NCBI RefSeq assembly: GCF_009363155.1
Contig: NZ_CP045302.1
Location: 4,075,001 to 4,139,000 of the forward strand
From: Azotobacter salinestris
Lineage (GTDB): Bacteria; Pseudomonadota; Gammaproteobacteria; Pseudomonadales; Pseudomonadaceae
DNA: 64,000 bases
Direction: 5' to 3'
The translations under genes were made by a program, and so were the position numbers. How positions within the stretch are numbered: the first letter of the stretch is position 1; each line of letters begins with the position of its first letter. Under the pieces are notes generated by a model, which saw only the letters and a program-made list of their open reading frames with translations, was not told where the DNA came from and searched no databases. Shown here in pieces: positions 54,203 to 62,758 of this stretch.

Positions 54203-54650
54203 TCTGCGAAAACACCCCATGCAAGCCGCCTGTAAAGCGCGTTTACAGTCATGCCCCGGCTTTGCGAGAACCAACCCCATGGAAGGCCAGCGTCAAGCCC
54301 TGGATTACCCCAAGATCACCGCAAGGCCGATTTGCGAAATTAACCCCATGAATGAGGCCGGGAACGGTAAGAACACGGTAAGGCGGCAAGGGTGAGGTTG
54401 GGGTGAGGTGGAACGGCAAGATCACGGCAAGGCGGGGGTTTCTTGACTCCCTAAAAGGCCGGCATTCCGGCTTTTGCGAAAACAACCCCATGAATGCCCG
54501 CCGTCAAGCCCTGGGCGCAGCAAGATCGCAACAAGGCCGGGGGGTGACGCAAGCGCCTGACAGCAGGCCGGAACAGGCACCCCAAGATCACCGCAAGGCC
54601 GAAGGGTGAGGTTAGGGTGATGCCGGACGGTGAGAACACGGTAAGGCCGA
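54203..54650. repeat. Two interspersed short repeat families
   Basis: Family 1, TTTGCGAAAACAACCCCATG-like, at 54203, 54261, 54331 and 54472. Family 2, AAGATCACCGCAAGGCCGA-like, at 54312, 54369, 54418, 54522, 54584 and 54632. Spacing is irregular (48-104 bases). A seven-base palindrome CTGTAAA / TTTACAG (54230-54248) and GCCGG/CCGGC stems occur among them. Confidence 0.75.
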
Positions 54651-54920
54651 AGGGGTGACCATGATGACCACACCCAAAGGCATCCCCGCGTAAAGCCGGG
54701 AAAATCCCGGAATAGCACGCGCCAGTGATCCGGGTAGCCGATGGCCCGGCCTGATCCTGTTCGCGCCTGGTGCTGGTGGGAGGGGGGACTGTTGAAGTTC
54801 GGGAGGCTCCGAAATGTAAACCGCGCCCGATCCCATGCAGAGAAAATTTCCCCGTTAACGAAAGGCGTTAACCGACTTAACAAGGCGGGAATCACCGCCC
54901 TGATGCTGCTGGTTTCGGTG

Positions 54921-55403
54921 ATCGGCGGAAAACTTCGCCGATTGCCGCCCCGGTGGAAACCGACTCGGTTTCGGCTGGGTTTCGCCTGGGTTTCTCCGTT
55001 TGAAATGGAAGAACCCGACTGCATGAGGGGCTGACGCAGCTACTCGGGAAAACTCACGTTGCAGAGGCTACCCGCCGGCGTGTGCCTGGGACTGGTGGCA
55101 GTTCCCAAACTTATGGGGGCTGACGGTTGCAAAACTTTTGTAAGCGGGCTCACCCACCTGCGCCTGGGGCATCAGCTGGAAGTTCAGCCGATCTACCTGC
55201 CACGCGTGCGCGTAGGGACTGCGCGGGGTGCCGGAAAATTTTCCGACACCTGCCGTACCTTCCCGCGCTCGCCTGGGGCATCGCCTGAAAACTCAGGAGG
55301 TCTACCCGCCGCAGCCTGCTGGCAGTTCCCGAAAGCTCGGGAGCTGTTCGCCGTGCGCGGGGCTGACCACAAAACTTTTGTGGTGATCGCCCGAGAAGTC
55401 GGG
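54921..55403. repeat. Array of hairpins with a common A/T core
   Basis: Inverted repeats around cores such as GAAAACTT: 54921-54942 (arms ATCGGCG/CGCCGAT), 55104-55117, 55130-55140, 55175-55188 (GCTG/CAGC), 55232-55245 (CGGAAAATTTTCCG), 55284-55297 (CCTGA/TCAGG), 55327-55342 (TCCCGA/TCGGGA), 55366-55384 (ACCACAAAA/TTTTGTGGT), 55390-55403 (CCCGA/TCGGG). Arms differ between units; the core and the downstream TCTACCCGCCG-type words are alike. Confidence 0.75.
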
Positions 55404-55636
55404 AGATGTTCGACGCGCCGGCTGCTGATGGATGATCGCCTGGAAGGCTGCCCCGATCTGAGGCCCCCATGCCGAGCAGTACGCGCACGCACGCGAGGGG
55501 CGGGCCGATCCTCCCCCACCGGGGGAACACCACCCCGAGGCGGGGGAGTGACGACGATCACCAGCGCCGGCAGGGCGTCATCCTGGTGGGCTTGGAACTG
55601 GTCAAAAAGCAGCCGAAAAGAGGCCAGCAGCCGGCG

Positions 55637-55660
55637 CCTTGTATGCCTGTGTGTATGCCC
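55637..55660 (+). promoter_or_regulatory. Right-end integrase arm sites
   Basis: CCTTGTATGCC and TGTGTATGCCC repeat the TGTATGCC word found before int at the left end. Confidence 0.6.
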
Positions 55661-55701
55661 GAACTTTGAAAGTGGCTGCGAGTACCGCTATTGCTGGTCA
55701 C

Positions 55702-55720
55702 TTCGATTCCCTTCGCCGCT
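55702..55720 (+). other. attR core
   Basis: TTCGATTCCCTTCGCCGCT, the tRNA-Gly 3' end sequence with one C deleted compared with attL. Confidence 0.8.
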
Positions 55721-55860
55721 GAAACCCAGAGAAACCGGCACTTACAGCCGGTTTTTTTGTGCCTGCATGCTCACTTGCTCATCCGTATATGCTTTCGTGT
55801 AGCTTGAACTTAGGCATACAAGGTCATGAGGCGAAGCGAGATCAAGCGCCGCCCTCTGGC
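55721..55860 (+). mobile_element. Left-end remnant of a second related element
   Basis: Directly after attR the sequence resembles the left end of the first element: AAACCCAGAGAAACCGGC with the terminator stem (perfect here), then the AGGCATACAAGG operator, and an integrase start at 55826 (MRRSEIKRRPLA, first 12 codons) that then diverges. It is the broken left end of a second copy integrated in tandem. Confidence 0.8.
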
Positions 55861-56158
55861 CTCCATTTCCCTGTGGCCAAGTCCTCTCCCGCATCCTTTA
55901 CGGAATCGGCAGACGATCCGGTTCGATGGCCTCCGCCAGAACTCTCGCTCGCCGAGCGCGTGATTTCCCGAGGCTTCCCCGAGCAAATGGCCGTTTGTCT
56001 CCTGCAGCGCTTGCCGGCTGATGACTTGCAGATGCATGCCGCGAAGCCGGTGATCGCATCGTATTCTGGGAATCTGTATGGCGGAGCAGGAGTACGCTGA
56101 GAAGCCATGCCCATGCCGTCCTGGTTGTGTACGGAGTGTGAGGTGGCAGTTGGCCATC
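55861..56158. other. Unassigned sequence after the remnant
   Basis: About 300 bp with no recognised gene. An open + frame (PPPELSLAERVISRGFPEQM...) continues through it but has no start of its own and no family match that I can see. Confidence 0.4.
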
Positions 56159-57178
56159 TCAAGGTTCCGCGGGGGCCTCTGAGCGCGTTTTAGGCAAGTG
56201 GATGTGGCTGTCGACGATAATCTTTTCCGGGATGGGCAAGCCTAACGCCAAGCGTTTCATCATTCGGTAGCTCTGACGACCGATTTCGCGGCCTTCCAGA
56301 CTCAGGTAGGCCTGTACCAGGCCATCATCGAGCAGTGCGCGATGTGCTGCATCCGGCTCGTTCGTCGCGATGACGATAGCCGGGCTGACCCCCTTTGTCG
56401 CGAGCTTGGCAAGCAGCGGACCCAGGTGCTGGCGATAGGCCTGGGCTTCATAGATGGGCCAGCTGCCGGTACTGATGATGGCATCGACGGGCCCTGCATG
56501 CAGCAGGGCAGCAAGCTGGAGCACGGCCTTCTCCGGATTTTCGGCACGATAGAGCGGGCAGCGGTTCGGTTCGCTCCAGCCATTCTGTCCGTTCAGGCGG
56601 CCGACTCCTTCATTGGTGCTCTGGATGCCGCGCAACTGCTGGCGAATGCCACGGATCCGTTCCTGATGATTGGGGTCGCGCGGGCTGCCGGTCAGGATGC
56701 ACAGTCTGCCGCCCTCCGGCCTGAAGCGCTGAATCAGCATGGCCAACTGCCGGCCGAAGGCCAGGTTGTCGAGCCCGACATAGCCTTGGCGCAGATGCTG
56801 CTCCGCAGGCTCCAGATCCGATTCGAAGGTGATCAGTGGTGTCTTGCCCACTCGCTGCAAGGCATGGGTGGCCAGCCATTTCGAATGGGTCACCGACAGC
56901 GCGATACCGTCCAGGTCTCTTGTGAGGGCCTGTTCCAGAGCCTGATTCTGCTGGCGAAAGTGTTCGGGGCCTTGAGTGCCCAGTAGCAGGCAGGTATCGC
57001 CCTGGGCCTGCGCGGCTTCGGCACAGCCTTCACCTGCCTGAATGAAAAAGCGATGATCGATCCGTTTGGCAAGCAGTGCGAACTGGAAGGATTCGGCACT
57101 GGTAAAAGGAGTTGGTAGCAGCCAGGAGAGCAAGCCAGCAGCATGGCAAAGCAAGCGAAACGATAGCCGTCTTTTCAA
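56159..57178 (-). CDS. Periplasmic binding protein, ribose-binding type
   Basis: 339 residues. Signal peptide (MKRRLSFRLLCHAAGLLSWLLPTPFTSAES region), then a type 1 periplasmic binding fold (FALLAKRIDHRFFIQAGEGCAEAAQAQG; DGIALSVTHSKWL; YVGLDNLAFGRQLA; ILTGSPRDPNHQERIRGI). No ABC transporter genes are adjacent, so it may feed a sensor or a distant transporter. The ligand is unknown. It lies alone between the island remnant and a gene-poor stretch. Confidence 0.85.
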   Translation of the reverse strand: MKRRLSFRLLCHAAGLLSWLLPTPFTSAESFQFALLAKRIDHRFFIQAGEGCAEAAQAQGDTCLLLGTQGPEHFRQQNQALEQALTRDLDGIALSVTHSKWLATHALQRVGKTPLITFESDLEPAEQHLRQGYVGLDNLAFGRQLAMLIQRFRPEGGRLCILTGSPRDPNHQERIRGIRQQLRGIQSTNEGVGRLNGQNGWSEPNRCPLYRAENPEKAVLQLAALLHAGPVDAIISTGSWPIYEAQAYRQHLGPLLAKLATKGVSPAIVIATNEPDAAHRALLDDGLVQAYLSLEGREIGRQSYRMMKRLALGLPIPEKIIVDSHIHLPKTRSEAPAEP

Positions 57179-57838
57179 TGCGTATCCTTGTAGGCGTGGG
57201 CTCCTGTGTCAAACAGACTGGATGCCATATTGCTCGAATGGCATGCGCCCGACTTGGCGGCCCTGACCCAATGGGATTGGAGGCTGGCTGGCGATTGGAA
57301 AACTTATTGAGGTTAGAGGCCTGCTGCCTATCAAGCTAAGCGGTCGGGGCCACTCTTCCAACATTGCAAGGCATTGCAAGGCCTGTGCTTGGCCGTGTTC
57401 TGCCTATTGATCCGAGCGGTTTGTGCACTGTTATCTGGCGGGGCGCACCGTCATGACGCATTTTGACGGTACTTAGGGGGAGGGTAGATAAACGCAACGG
57501 CAATGCGGCCTATGCGGATAGGCGCTGTTTTTCTCCGATCGGTCTGATCAAGCAGTGTTTGGCCTCCTTGATACCTGACAGGCCATGACGCGGATTTTTC
57601 GAGCTTTTCTTGCTTTGTTCTCTGGCTGTACATGCGACGAAGGCAAAAGCGCCATGGTCGTCGAGCGTTGGAGGTAGGCCTCTGTCTGAGTGAGCTCAAG
57701 ACTGTGCCAAGGCAGGCACAGGCGGTGCATGCCCCCTACCACCCGGCTTTTTGTTGCCATGGATCAAGGCAACAGGTCTGTGGGTGATCTAACGTGTTAA
57801 GTGTGTTCGTCAGCAAACACAAGCAGGGGATGACAAGA
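57179..57838. other. Gene-poor stretch of 660 bp
   Basis: No convincing gene. It has a direct repeat CATTGCAAGG twice in tandem (near 57365) and short minus-strand frames around 57450-57760 that recall degraded coding sequence but match no family that I recognise. GC is lower than in the core genome. Confidence 0.4.
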
Positions 57839-58066
57839 ATGAAACTAGCACTCGCACGGGGTCTTTTTTTTGTAGGTTCCTTGGCCGTTGCTTCCCTGGC
57901 TGTGGCAGCTTGGCACGAGCCAGCACCTGGTGTGATCAGCGTCAAAAGCGGCCTCGATCACTGCCCGTTGCCTCCCAATGCCAGAGGCGCCACTCAAACC
58001 CGCCCCGATCAGGATCTGATGTTGCTTCTATTCGGTCTGTCGCAGGGCCTGAAAGCATACAACTGA
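57839..58066 (+). CDS. Small secreted protein, unknown
   Basis: 75 residues with a clear signal peptide MKLALARGLFFVGSLAVASLAVA, cleavage before AWHEP, and a short mature part with one Cys (DHCPLPPNARG). An ATG nine bases upstream is an alternative start. No family recognised. Confidence 0.5.
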   Translation: MKLALARGLFFVGSLAVASLAVAAWHEPAPGVISVKSGLDHCPLPPNARGATQTRPDQDLMLLLFGLSQGLKAYN

Positions 58067-58411
58067 TGATTCAGCTGTGCATGCGTTCCCTTATCATCAG
58101 CTGGCTGCCAGCAGGCGCCAGCTGATTTCATAACGCAGCTTCGTGAGAAGCTGTGCCATTGCTTGAGCGTCATACTGGCTTGTACGGCTGGTTAACTCAA
58201 GGTCTTTTGTTCGAAAGTCTAAGTGAAATTTAGCCCAGCCCTGGCGGGACCCGGATATACAGCTCTCGGCTATCCAAGCCAAGGGGAAACGCGCTGCCGG
58301 GCCGTTCGCCTGGACCGCTTCCGGCATCGCCGTGGGCCGTACGGTTCGGTGCAGGCATGGCGGTGTGGAGTTTGTCGCGGCCAGCCAGGGAAGCCGACCG
58401 CGTTGCGTCGG
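58067..58411. other. Gap behind the adhesin gene
   Basis: 345 bp. On the minus strand a 76-codon frame (58097-58327) encodes a segment AKFHLDFRTKDLELTSRTSQ and a helical end, which could be a gene fragment, but no start signal or family is clear. No terminator was seen for the adhesin gene. Confidence 0.35.
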
Positions 58412-61400
58412 TCAGATTCCTTCCGGTAGGCGCAGGCCTCCATCTTCGATCGTATAGGGAGTTGCCTCGATTGCTGCCTGATCTGGATTGTCGTTCATGA
58501 TCGGGCAGCGGTAGCGTTGGCGAATATCCAATCGCTGGTCTGCCGTTCTGCAGGGTTCCCTGGTAGCCAAGACAGCCAGATAGGCAGGTGATAGCCGGAC
58601 AAGGTTATCCTCACCGCCCGGGTTGTCATTGCCGCCGCCTCCGGCTCCACCGTTGCCGCCATCTCCGCTGCCTCCAGTTCCGCCGCCGTTGTCACCGGTT
58701 CCACCGCCGCCGTTATTGCCGCCGTTGCCACCGCCGCCGGTGCCTCCGTCACCGCCACCATTGTCCGTGGCGGCGCGAATGGTGCCGTTGGCGCTTTGGC
58801 GAATCACCTCGTAGTTGTTTCCGTCATTGCCGTCCTCGATGGTGACTTCACTCACCAGCAGAGTGCGTTCGCCGACTTCAGCCGAATCGTATTTCTGGGT
58901 TGCCGAAACCGTATCGCCAGTAGCGAGGCCATTGGCTCCGACCGTGCCTCTGGAGGTGGTGGTGCCATCATAGGTCTTGCTGTCCGAGCTGGCGCTCAGG
59001 ATCAACAGAGCCTTCTGGATGGTCAGGGTGCCGGGATCGTAGCTGATGTCGTAACCCAACTGGCTGGAGTAGAGGCCGTCGTCGATCGCGTAGGTGCCGG
59101 CATTGCGCGCCGGCTGGCTGGTATTGATGGCGCCGTAGATCAGGTTGTGGTTGACCTTGGGGGAACGGTGCCAGAAGTTCGGGGTTATCGAGCCGGTCGT
59201 GTAGCCGCTTCCTCCGGACCATACGGTACCGTCGTAGGTGATGGTCACATCGTCGGTGGTGATCGTCAGCGGCGTCATGAAGGCGCGCAGCAGGGGAGTG
59301 GTGTGGCCTTCGTAGATTCGCCAGACTGCACTGCTGCCCCCAATGTTGGAGATGTCCCAGCCGGCATAGCTGGACATTTGCATCATCTGCTCGCCGGTCA
59401 GTCCACTGGCTCCGCTGAGGTCCCCATCGCCGATACCGGGCAGACTGCCGGCCATAGTGGCATTCCAGTAGCTTCTGCTGAGGCTGCCGCCGTTGTAGCC
59501 CAGCAGGGCTCCGACGTTGCTGCTGGTGCCGGAGACGGTGCCGATGGCATAGCTGGTATCGATGCTGCCGCCGTTGTAACCCACCAGACCGCCGACTTCG
59601 CTGGTGCCGGAAACGCCGCCGGTAGCGTAGGTGTTGGCGATCAGTCCGGCGTTGGAGCCGGCCAGTCCACCACTGCGGGCGGAGGCGCTGGAGACATGGC
59701 CGGTGGCGAAGCTGTTCTCGATGCTGCCGCTGTTCGCGCCCACCAAGCCGCCTGCGTCACCTCCCGAGGCCGTATCGATGACGACATTTCCTGCGGCATA
59801 GTTGGTATCCATGCTGCCACTGTTGAGGCCCACCAGGCCGCCGACCCTGTTCTTGCCGGCGACGGCGCCCGTGGCGTAGTTGACCTTGACCGTGCCGCTG
59901 TTGTAGCCGACCAGTCCGCCCGCGTTCTGCTCCAGGCCCATGACCGAGCCCGAAGCACTGTTGCCGAAGACCAGGCCGCTGCTGGAGCCGACCAGTCCAC
60001 CGACGTTGTTATAGCCATAGGTGTTGCCGAAGTTGTGACTGCCGGCGACGATGCCGGCTTCATTGGCGCCGACCAGTCCGCCGACATTGGTGTACCCGTG
60101 AACACTGCCGAGCAGGTCCGCATAGCCCTCCAGAAGGCTGCTGTCGAACGCGGACAGGTTGGCGAAGGGGTCCAGCCCTACGAGGTGATTGCCGGCTGCC
60201 GCCAGATGGCTTTCGATGTGGGCCTTCAGGCCGTCCAGGGTCATGATGCCGCCCAGGCTGCCCAGCCCGTAGCTGCCGGCGAGTAGGGTGCTGTCATCGA
60301 ATCCCGGCAGTCCGATGCCGGTGGCGATACTCGTCAGGTTGCCGATGCTGTAGCCGCTGGCGAGCAGCACGCTGCCGTCGAGTCCGAACAGGCTGGCCAG
60401 CTCGCCCAGGGTGCCGACGCCGACGCCGCCACCGGCCACCAGCCCTCCGAGGTTGAGTCCTACGAGACCGCCGACGTTGGTATTCCCATTGACGACTGCG
60501 TTGCTGTAGTTGCCGGCGACGATGCCTGCGGTATTGGTACCGACCAGCCCGCCAATATTGATGTTTCCGGTGACCAGTCCGGCGCTGTAGTTTCCTGCGA
60601 CGATCCCGCCGTCATTGCCACCCACCAATCCACCGACGTTGAGGTTTCCAAGGGTGTTGCCAACGGCAAAGTTACCCAGGAGTACCCCTGTGTTGTGGCC
60701 CACCAGTCCACCGATATTCGATCCCGGTCCGCTGGTTTGGGCGACGGCATAGGTGTTGATGAGCTGGCCGCCATTGCTGCCGCCCAGGCCGCCCAGGTTG
60801 TTCATCCCGATGATGTTGCCGATGCTGTGGCTGTTGGCGACAAGGCCGCTGTTGCTGCCCGCCAGTCCGCCGACGTACTGGTAGCCGCTGACGCTGCCGG
60901 TGGCGTAGACGGCCTCGATGGTGCCTGAGGTGGCCTGGCCCACGAGGCTGCCGGCGTAGTTCAGGCCATTGATGCTGGCCCCGGACAAGCCCAGCTGGCG
61001 TATCGTCGCGCTCTGCGTCGCGCCGAACAGACCGACGTTGTCGGTCGTTGGCCGGTTGATGGTCAGTCCGGAAATCACATGACCCAGCCCATCGAAGATG
61101 CCCGTGAATGGAGTACTGGCGCTGCCGATCGGTTCGAAGCCGGCTCCCGAACTCCAGTTGCCAGTGTCGCTGGCAGCGATGTCGTTGCCCAGCACGTAGC
61201 GACCGCCGAGATCGCTGCTGCCGACCCCCTGCAGGGCGGCAAGGGTCTGGATCACGGTATAGGCATCGCCGTTCACGGAGAAGCCGGCGCCGCTACCGGA
61301 AAGGGTGATGCTGGAGCCGTTGAGCAGGCGGTAGGTGGCATTGCTCCCATGGTTCAGCGCCAGGCCTGCACCGTTGCCCGTGGCGCTAATGTCGGCATTG

Positions 61401-62656
61401 ATGTTGATGTCGTTGTAGGCGCTCAGGGTCAGCGTGGTGCCGGCATCCCAGCCGACGGCGGCGTTGACGTTGATGTCGCCGGGTTCCGCGCCGCTGTTGC
61501 CGGTGGCCACTTCGACGTTGGTGGTCGCCAGGTTGGTGGACAGGGTAGCGGCATCGATGTTGCTGCCGGTAAGGGAACTGCCGGCGCCGATGGTGAAGTT
61601 GCTCGGGTCGATGCGCCAGGTGCCGGTCTTGCCCGTGCTGGCCTTGGTGGTCACCCTGGCCGTGTCGGCGACCCGCACCGTGGCGCCGCTGGTTTCGATG
61701 AAGCCGCCGTCGCCCCCGTCCGGAGCCGAAGCGTCCAGGGTGCCGCCGACCTGGACGATGCCCAGGTCCATGTCGCCGAGCAGGGCGATCTTGCCGTTCC
61801 TGCTGCCCAGGGTCTGCGCCTCGATGACCCCCTCGTTGTTGACCACGGTCTTCAGCAGGGTGTCGCTGCTCCTGGCGGTCATGAGCACCGTGCCGCCATC
61901 GGCCTTGATCAGGTTGCCGTTGCGGGCCAGGGCGTCGGCGGCGACCTGGTCGACCTGAACATTGAGCAGGCCGTCGCCGGCGAAGTCGAGGGTGATCTGG
62001 CTGCCGGCGGCCAGGGCGACCGTGCCCAGCTTCGCCTGGATGACTCCGTCATTGCTGACCTGGCCACCGAGCAGGGCCACAGCCCCGCCGTCGCTGGCAG
62101 TGATGTTGCCCTGGTTGCTGACGCCGGCCAGATGATGACCGTTACCCTTGAAGCGGTAGTTGCCGGCCTCGAAGTCTTCGTTGCCGAGGTCCAGCGTCGA
62201 TGCGACCAGTCCGCCGACATTCACGCTGGCGCCCGGGCCGAAGAGGATGCCGTTGGGGTTGATCAGGAACACCTGGCCATTCGCATCCAGCTTGCCGAGG
62301 ATGGCGCTGCCATCGCTGCCAATCACCCGGTTCAGGGCAATGGCGCTGCTGTTCGGCTGCTGGAAGGTAACGCTCTTGTCCGCGCCGATGTTGAAGGTCT
62401 GCCAGTCGATGGCCATCTTCTGACTGCTCTGCTGGATCTGCAGGTGGTTGCCTGCGGGTGTGCCGATGGCGCCGCTACCCAGGACGATCTGTCCGCCCTC
62501 GGGAAGGTCGGCGGCCAGCAGGGACAGCGGCGAGAGGCAGAGGGCAAGGACTGGCAGGCGCAGCCTGCCGGATTTGCCGCGCTTGTCGGCATGCTCGCTG
62601 GTGACGATCCAGGTGTTTTGCGCATGACTCCAGACGACGTTGAAGATCCTGTTCAT
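58412..62656 (-). CDS. Two-partner secretion adhesin (TpsA) with GLUG repeats and C-terminal cysteine pair
   Basis: 1414 residues. Extended signal peptide (MNRIFNVVWSHAQNTWIVTSE, then hydrophobic core to about 49), TPS domain (about 50-165) with the NPNGI motif at 133-137, then a beta-helical part and many GLUG-type repeats (VGGLVGxNxG, about 560-1080), an MBG-like domain (about 1200-1290), a Gly/Asn-rich linker (about 1300-1345) and a tail with Cys1369 and Cys1384, the only cysteines seen outside the signal peptide. Such a cysteine hook anchors HMW1 and CdrA-type adhesins to the cell surface. It lies about 100 bp downstream of its transporter gene. Confidence 0.92.
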   Translation of the reverse strand: MNRIFNVVWSHAQNTWIVTSEHADKRGKSGRLRLPVLALCLSPLSLLAADLPEGGQIVLGSGAIGTPAGNHLQIQQSSQKMAIDWQTFNIGADKSVTFQQPNSSAIALNRVIGSDGSAILGKLDANGQVFLINPNGILFGPGASVNVGGLVASTLDLGNEDFEAGNYRFKGNGHHLAGVSNQGNITASDGGAVALLGGQVSNDGVIQAKLGTVALAAGSQITLDFAGDGLLNVQVDQVAADALARNGNLIKADGGTVLMTARSSDTLLKTVVNNEGVIEAQTLGSRNGKIALLGDMDLGIVQVGGTLDASAPDGGDGGFIETSGATVRVADTARVTTKASTGKTGTWRIDPSNFTIGAGSSLTGSNIDAATLSTNLATTNVEVATGNSGAEPGDINVNAAVGWDAGTTLTLSAYNDININADISATGNGAGLALNHGSNATYRLLNGSSITLSGSGAGFSVNGDAYTVIQTLAALQGVGSSDLGGRYVLGNDIAASDTGNWSSGAGFEPIGSASTPFTGIFDGLGHVISGLTINRPTTDNVGLFGATQSATIRQLGLSGASINGLNYAGSLVGQATSGTIEAVYATGSVSGYQYVGGLAGSNSGLVANSHSIGNIIGMNNLGGLGGSNGGQLINTYAVAQTSGPGSNIGGLVGHNTGVLLGNFAVGNTLGNLNVGGLVGGNDGGIVAGNYSAGLVTGNINIGGLVGTNTAGIVAGNYSNAVVNGNTNVGGLVGLNLGGLVAGGGVGVGTLGELASLFGLDGSVLLASGYSIGNLTSIATGIGLPGFDDSTLLAGSYGLGSLGGIMTLDGLKAHIESHLAAAGNHLVGLDPFANLSAFDSSLLEGYADLLGSVHGYTNVGGLVGANEAGIVAGSHNFGNTYGYNNVGGLVGSSSGLVFGNSASGSVMGLEQNAGGLVGYNSGTVKVNYATGAVAGKNRVGGLVGLNSGSMDTNYAAGNVVIDTASGGDAGGLVGANSGSIENSFATGHVSSASARSGGLAGSNAGLIANTYATGGVSGTSEVGGLVGYNGGSIDTSYAIGTVSGTSSNVGALLGYNGGSLSRSYWNATMAGSLPGIGDGDLSGASGLTGEQMMQMSSYAGWDISNIGGSSAVWRIYEGHTTPLLRAFMTPLTITTDDVTITYDGTVWSGGSGYTTGSITPNFWHRSPKVNHNLIYGAINTSQPARNAGTYAIDDGLYSSQLGYDISYDPGTLTIQKALLILSASSDSKTYDGTTTSRGTVGANGLATGDTVSATQKYDSAEVGERTLLVSEVTIEDGNDGNNYEVIRQSANGTIRAATDNGGGDGGTGGGGNGGNNGGGGTGDNGGGTGGSGDGGNGGAGGGGNDNPGGEDNLVRLSPAYLAVLATREPCRTADQRLDIRQRYRCPIMNDNPDQAAIEATPYTIEDGGLRLPEGI

Positions 62657-62758
62657 GATTGGCGTGTCCCCTTCCGATGGGCGTACGTACGACTGCGGAC
62701 ATGATCGGTGCGCTAAGGCCGTACTGCCTGCTCGGCGATGAGGCGCATGCCGCTCGGT

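Larger units (their letters stand above)
53819..55701. other. Non-coding right end of the element (about 1.9 kb)
   Basis: No credible gene: reading frames are short, lack family signals and are crossed by repeats. It holds an 11-base tandem repeat, two interspersed short repeat families (54203-54650), a hairpin array (54921-55403) and integrase arm sites (55637-55660). Candidates for its role are a replication origin, an incompatibility or maternal site, a transfer or packaging site, or structured RNA. Confidence 0.7.
42241..55720. mobile_element. tRNA-Gly integrative element (satellite-like genomic island)
   Basis: About 13.5 kb between tRNA-derived direct repeats with an integrase at the left. 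It holds AlpA and HTH regulators, a toxin-antitoxin operon, a DUF927 helicase-like protein and small unknown proteins, with dense non-coding repeats. No relaxase, type IV secretion, capsid, tail or terminase gene was found. The layout (integrase, AlpA, P4-like leader, primase/helicase-like gene) is that of a P4-type satellite or a minimal mobilised island. Confidence 0.85.

Noticed and set aside
54203..55403. CRISPR array
   Set aside because: Repeats are degenerate, unequal in length and irregularly spaced, there are no uniform unique spacers, and no cas genes lie in the window.
42241..55720. Complete prophage or conjugative element
   Set aside because: No capsid, tail, terminase, lysis, relaxase or type IV secretion gene was recognised.
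54741..55802. Open frames of 97 and 247 codons in the right end of the element
   Set aside because: They cross the hairpin array and repeats, lack a Shine-Dalgarno and have no domain; the repeats explain the sequence better.
57451..57760. Transposase remnant
   Set aside because: Minus-strand frames looked like degraded coding sequence, but no transposase motif (DDE block or terminal repeats) could be identified.
58495..58845. Proline- and glycine-rich small genes within the adhesin C-terminus
   Set aside because: They are other-frame readings of the Gly/Asn-rich linker of the adhesin gene.
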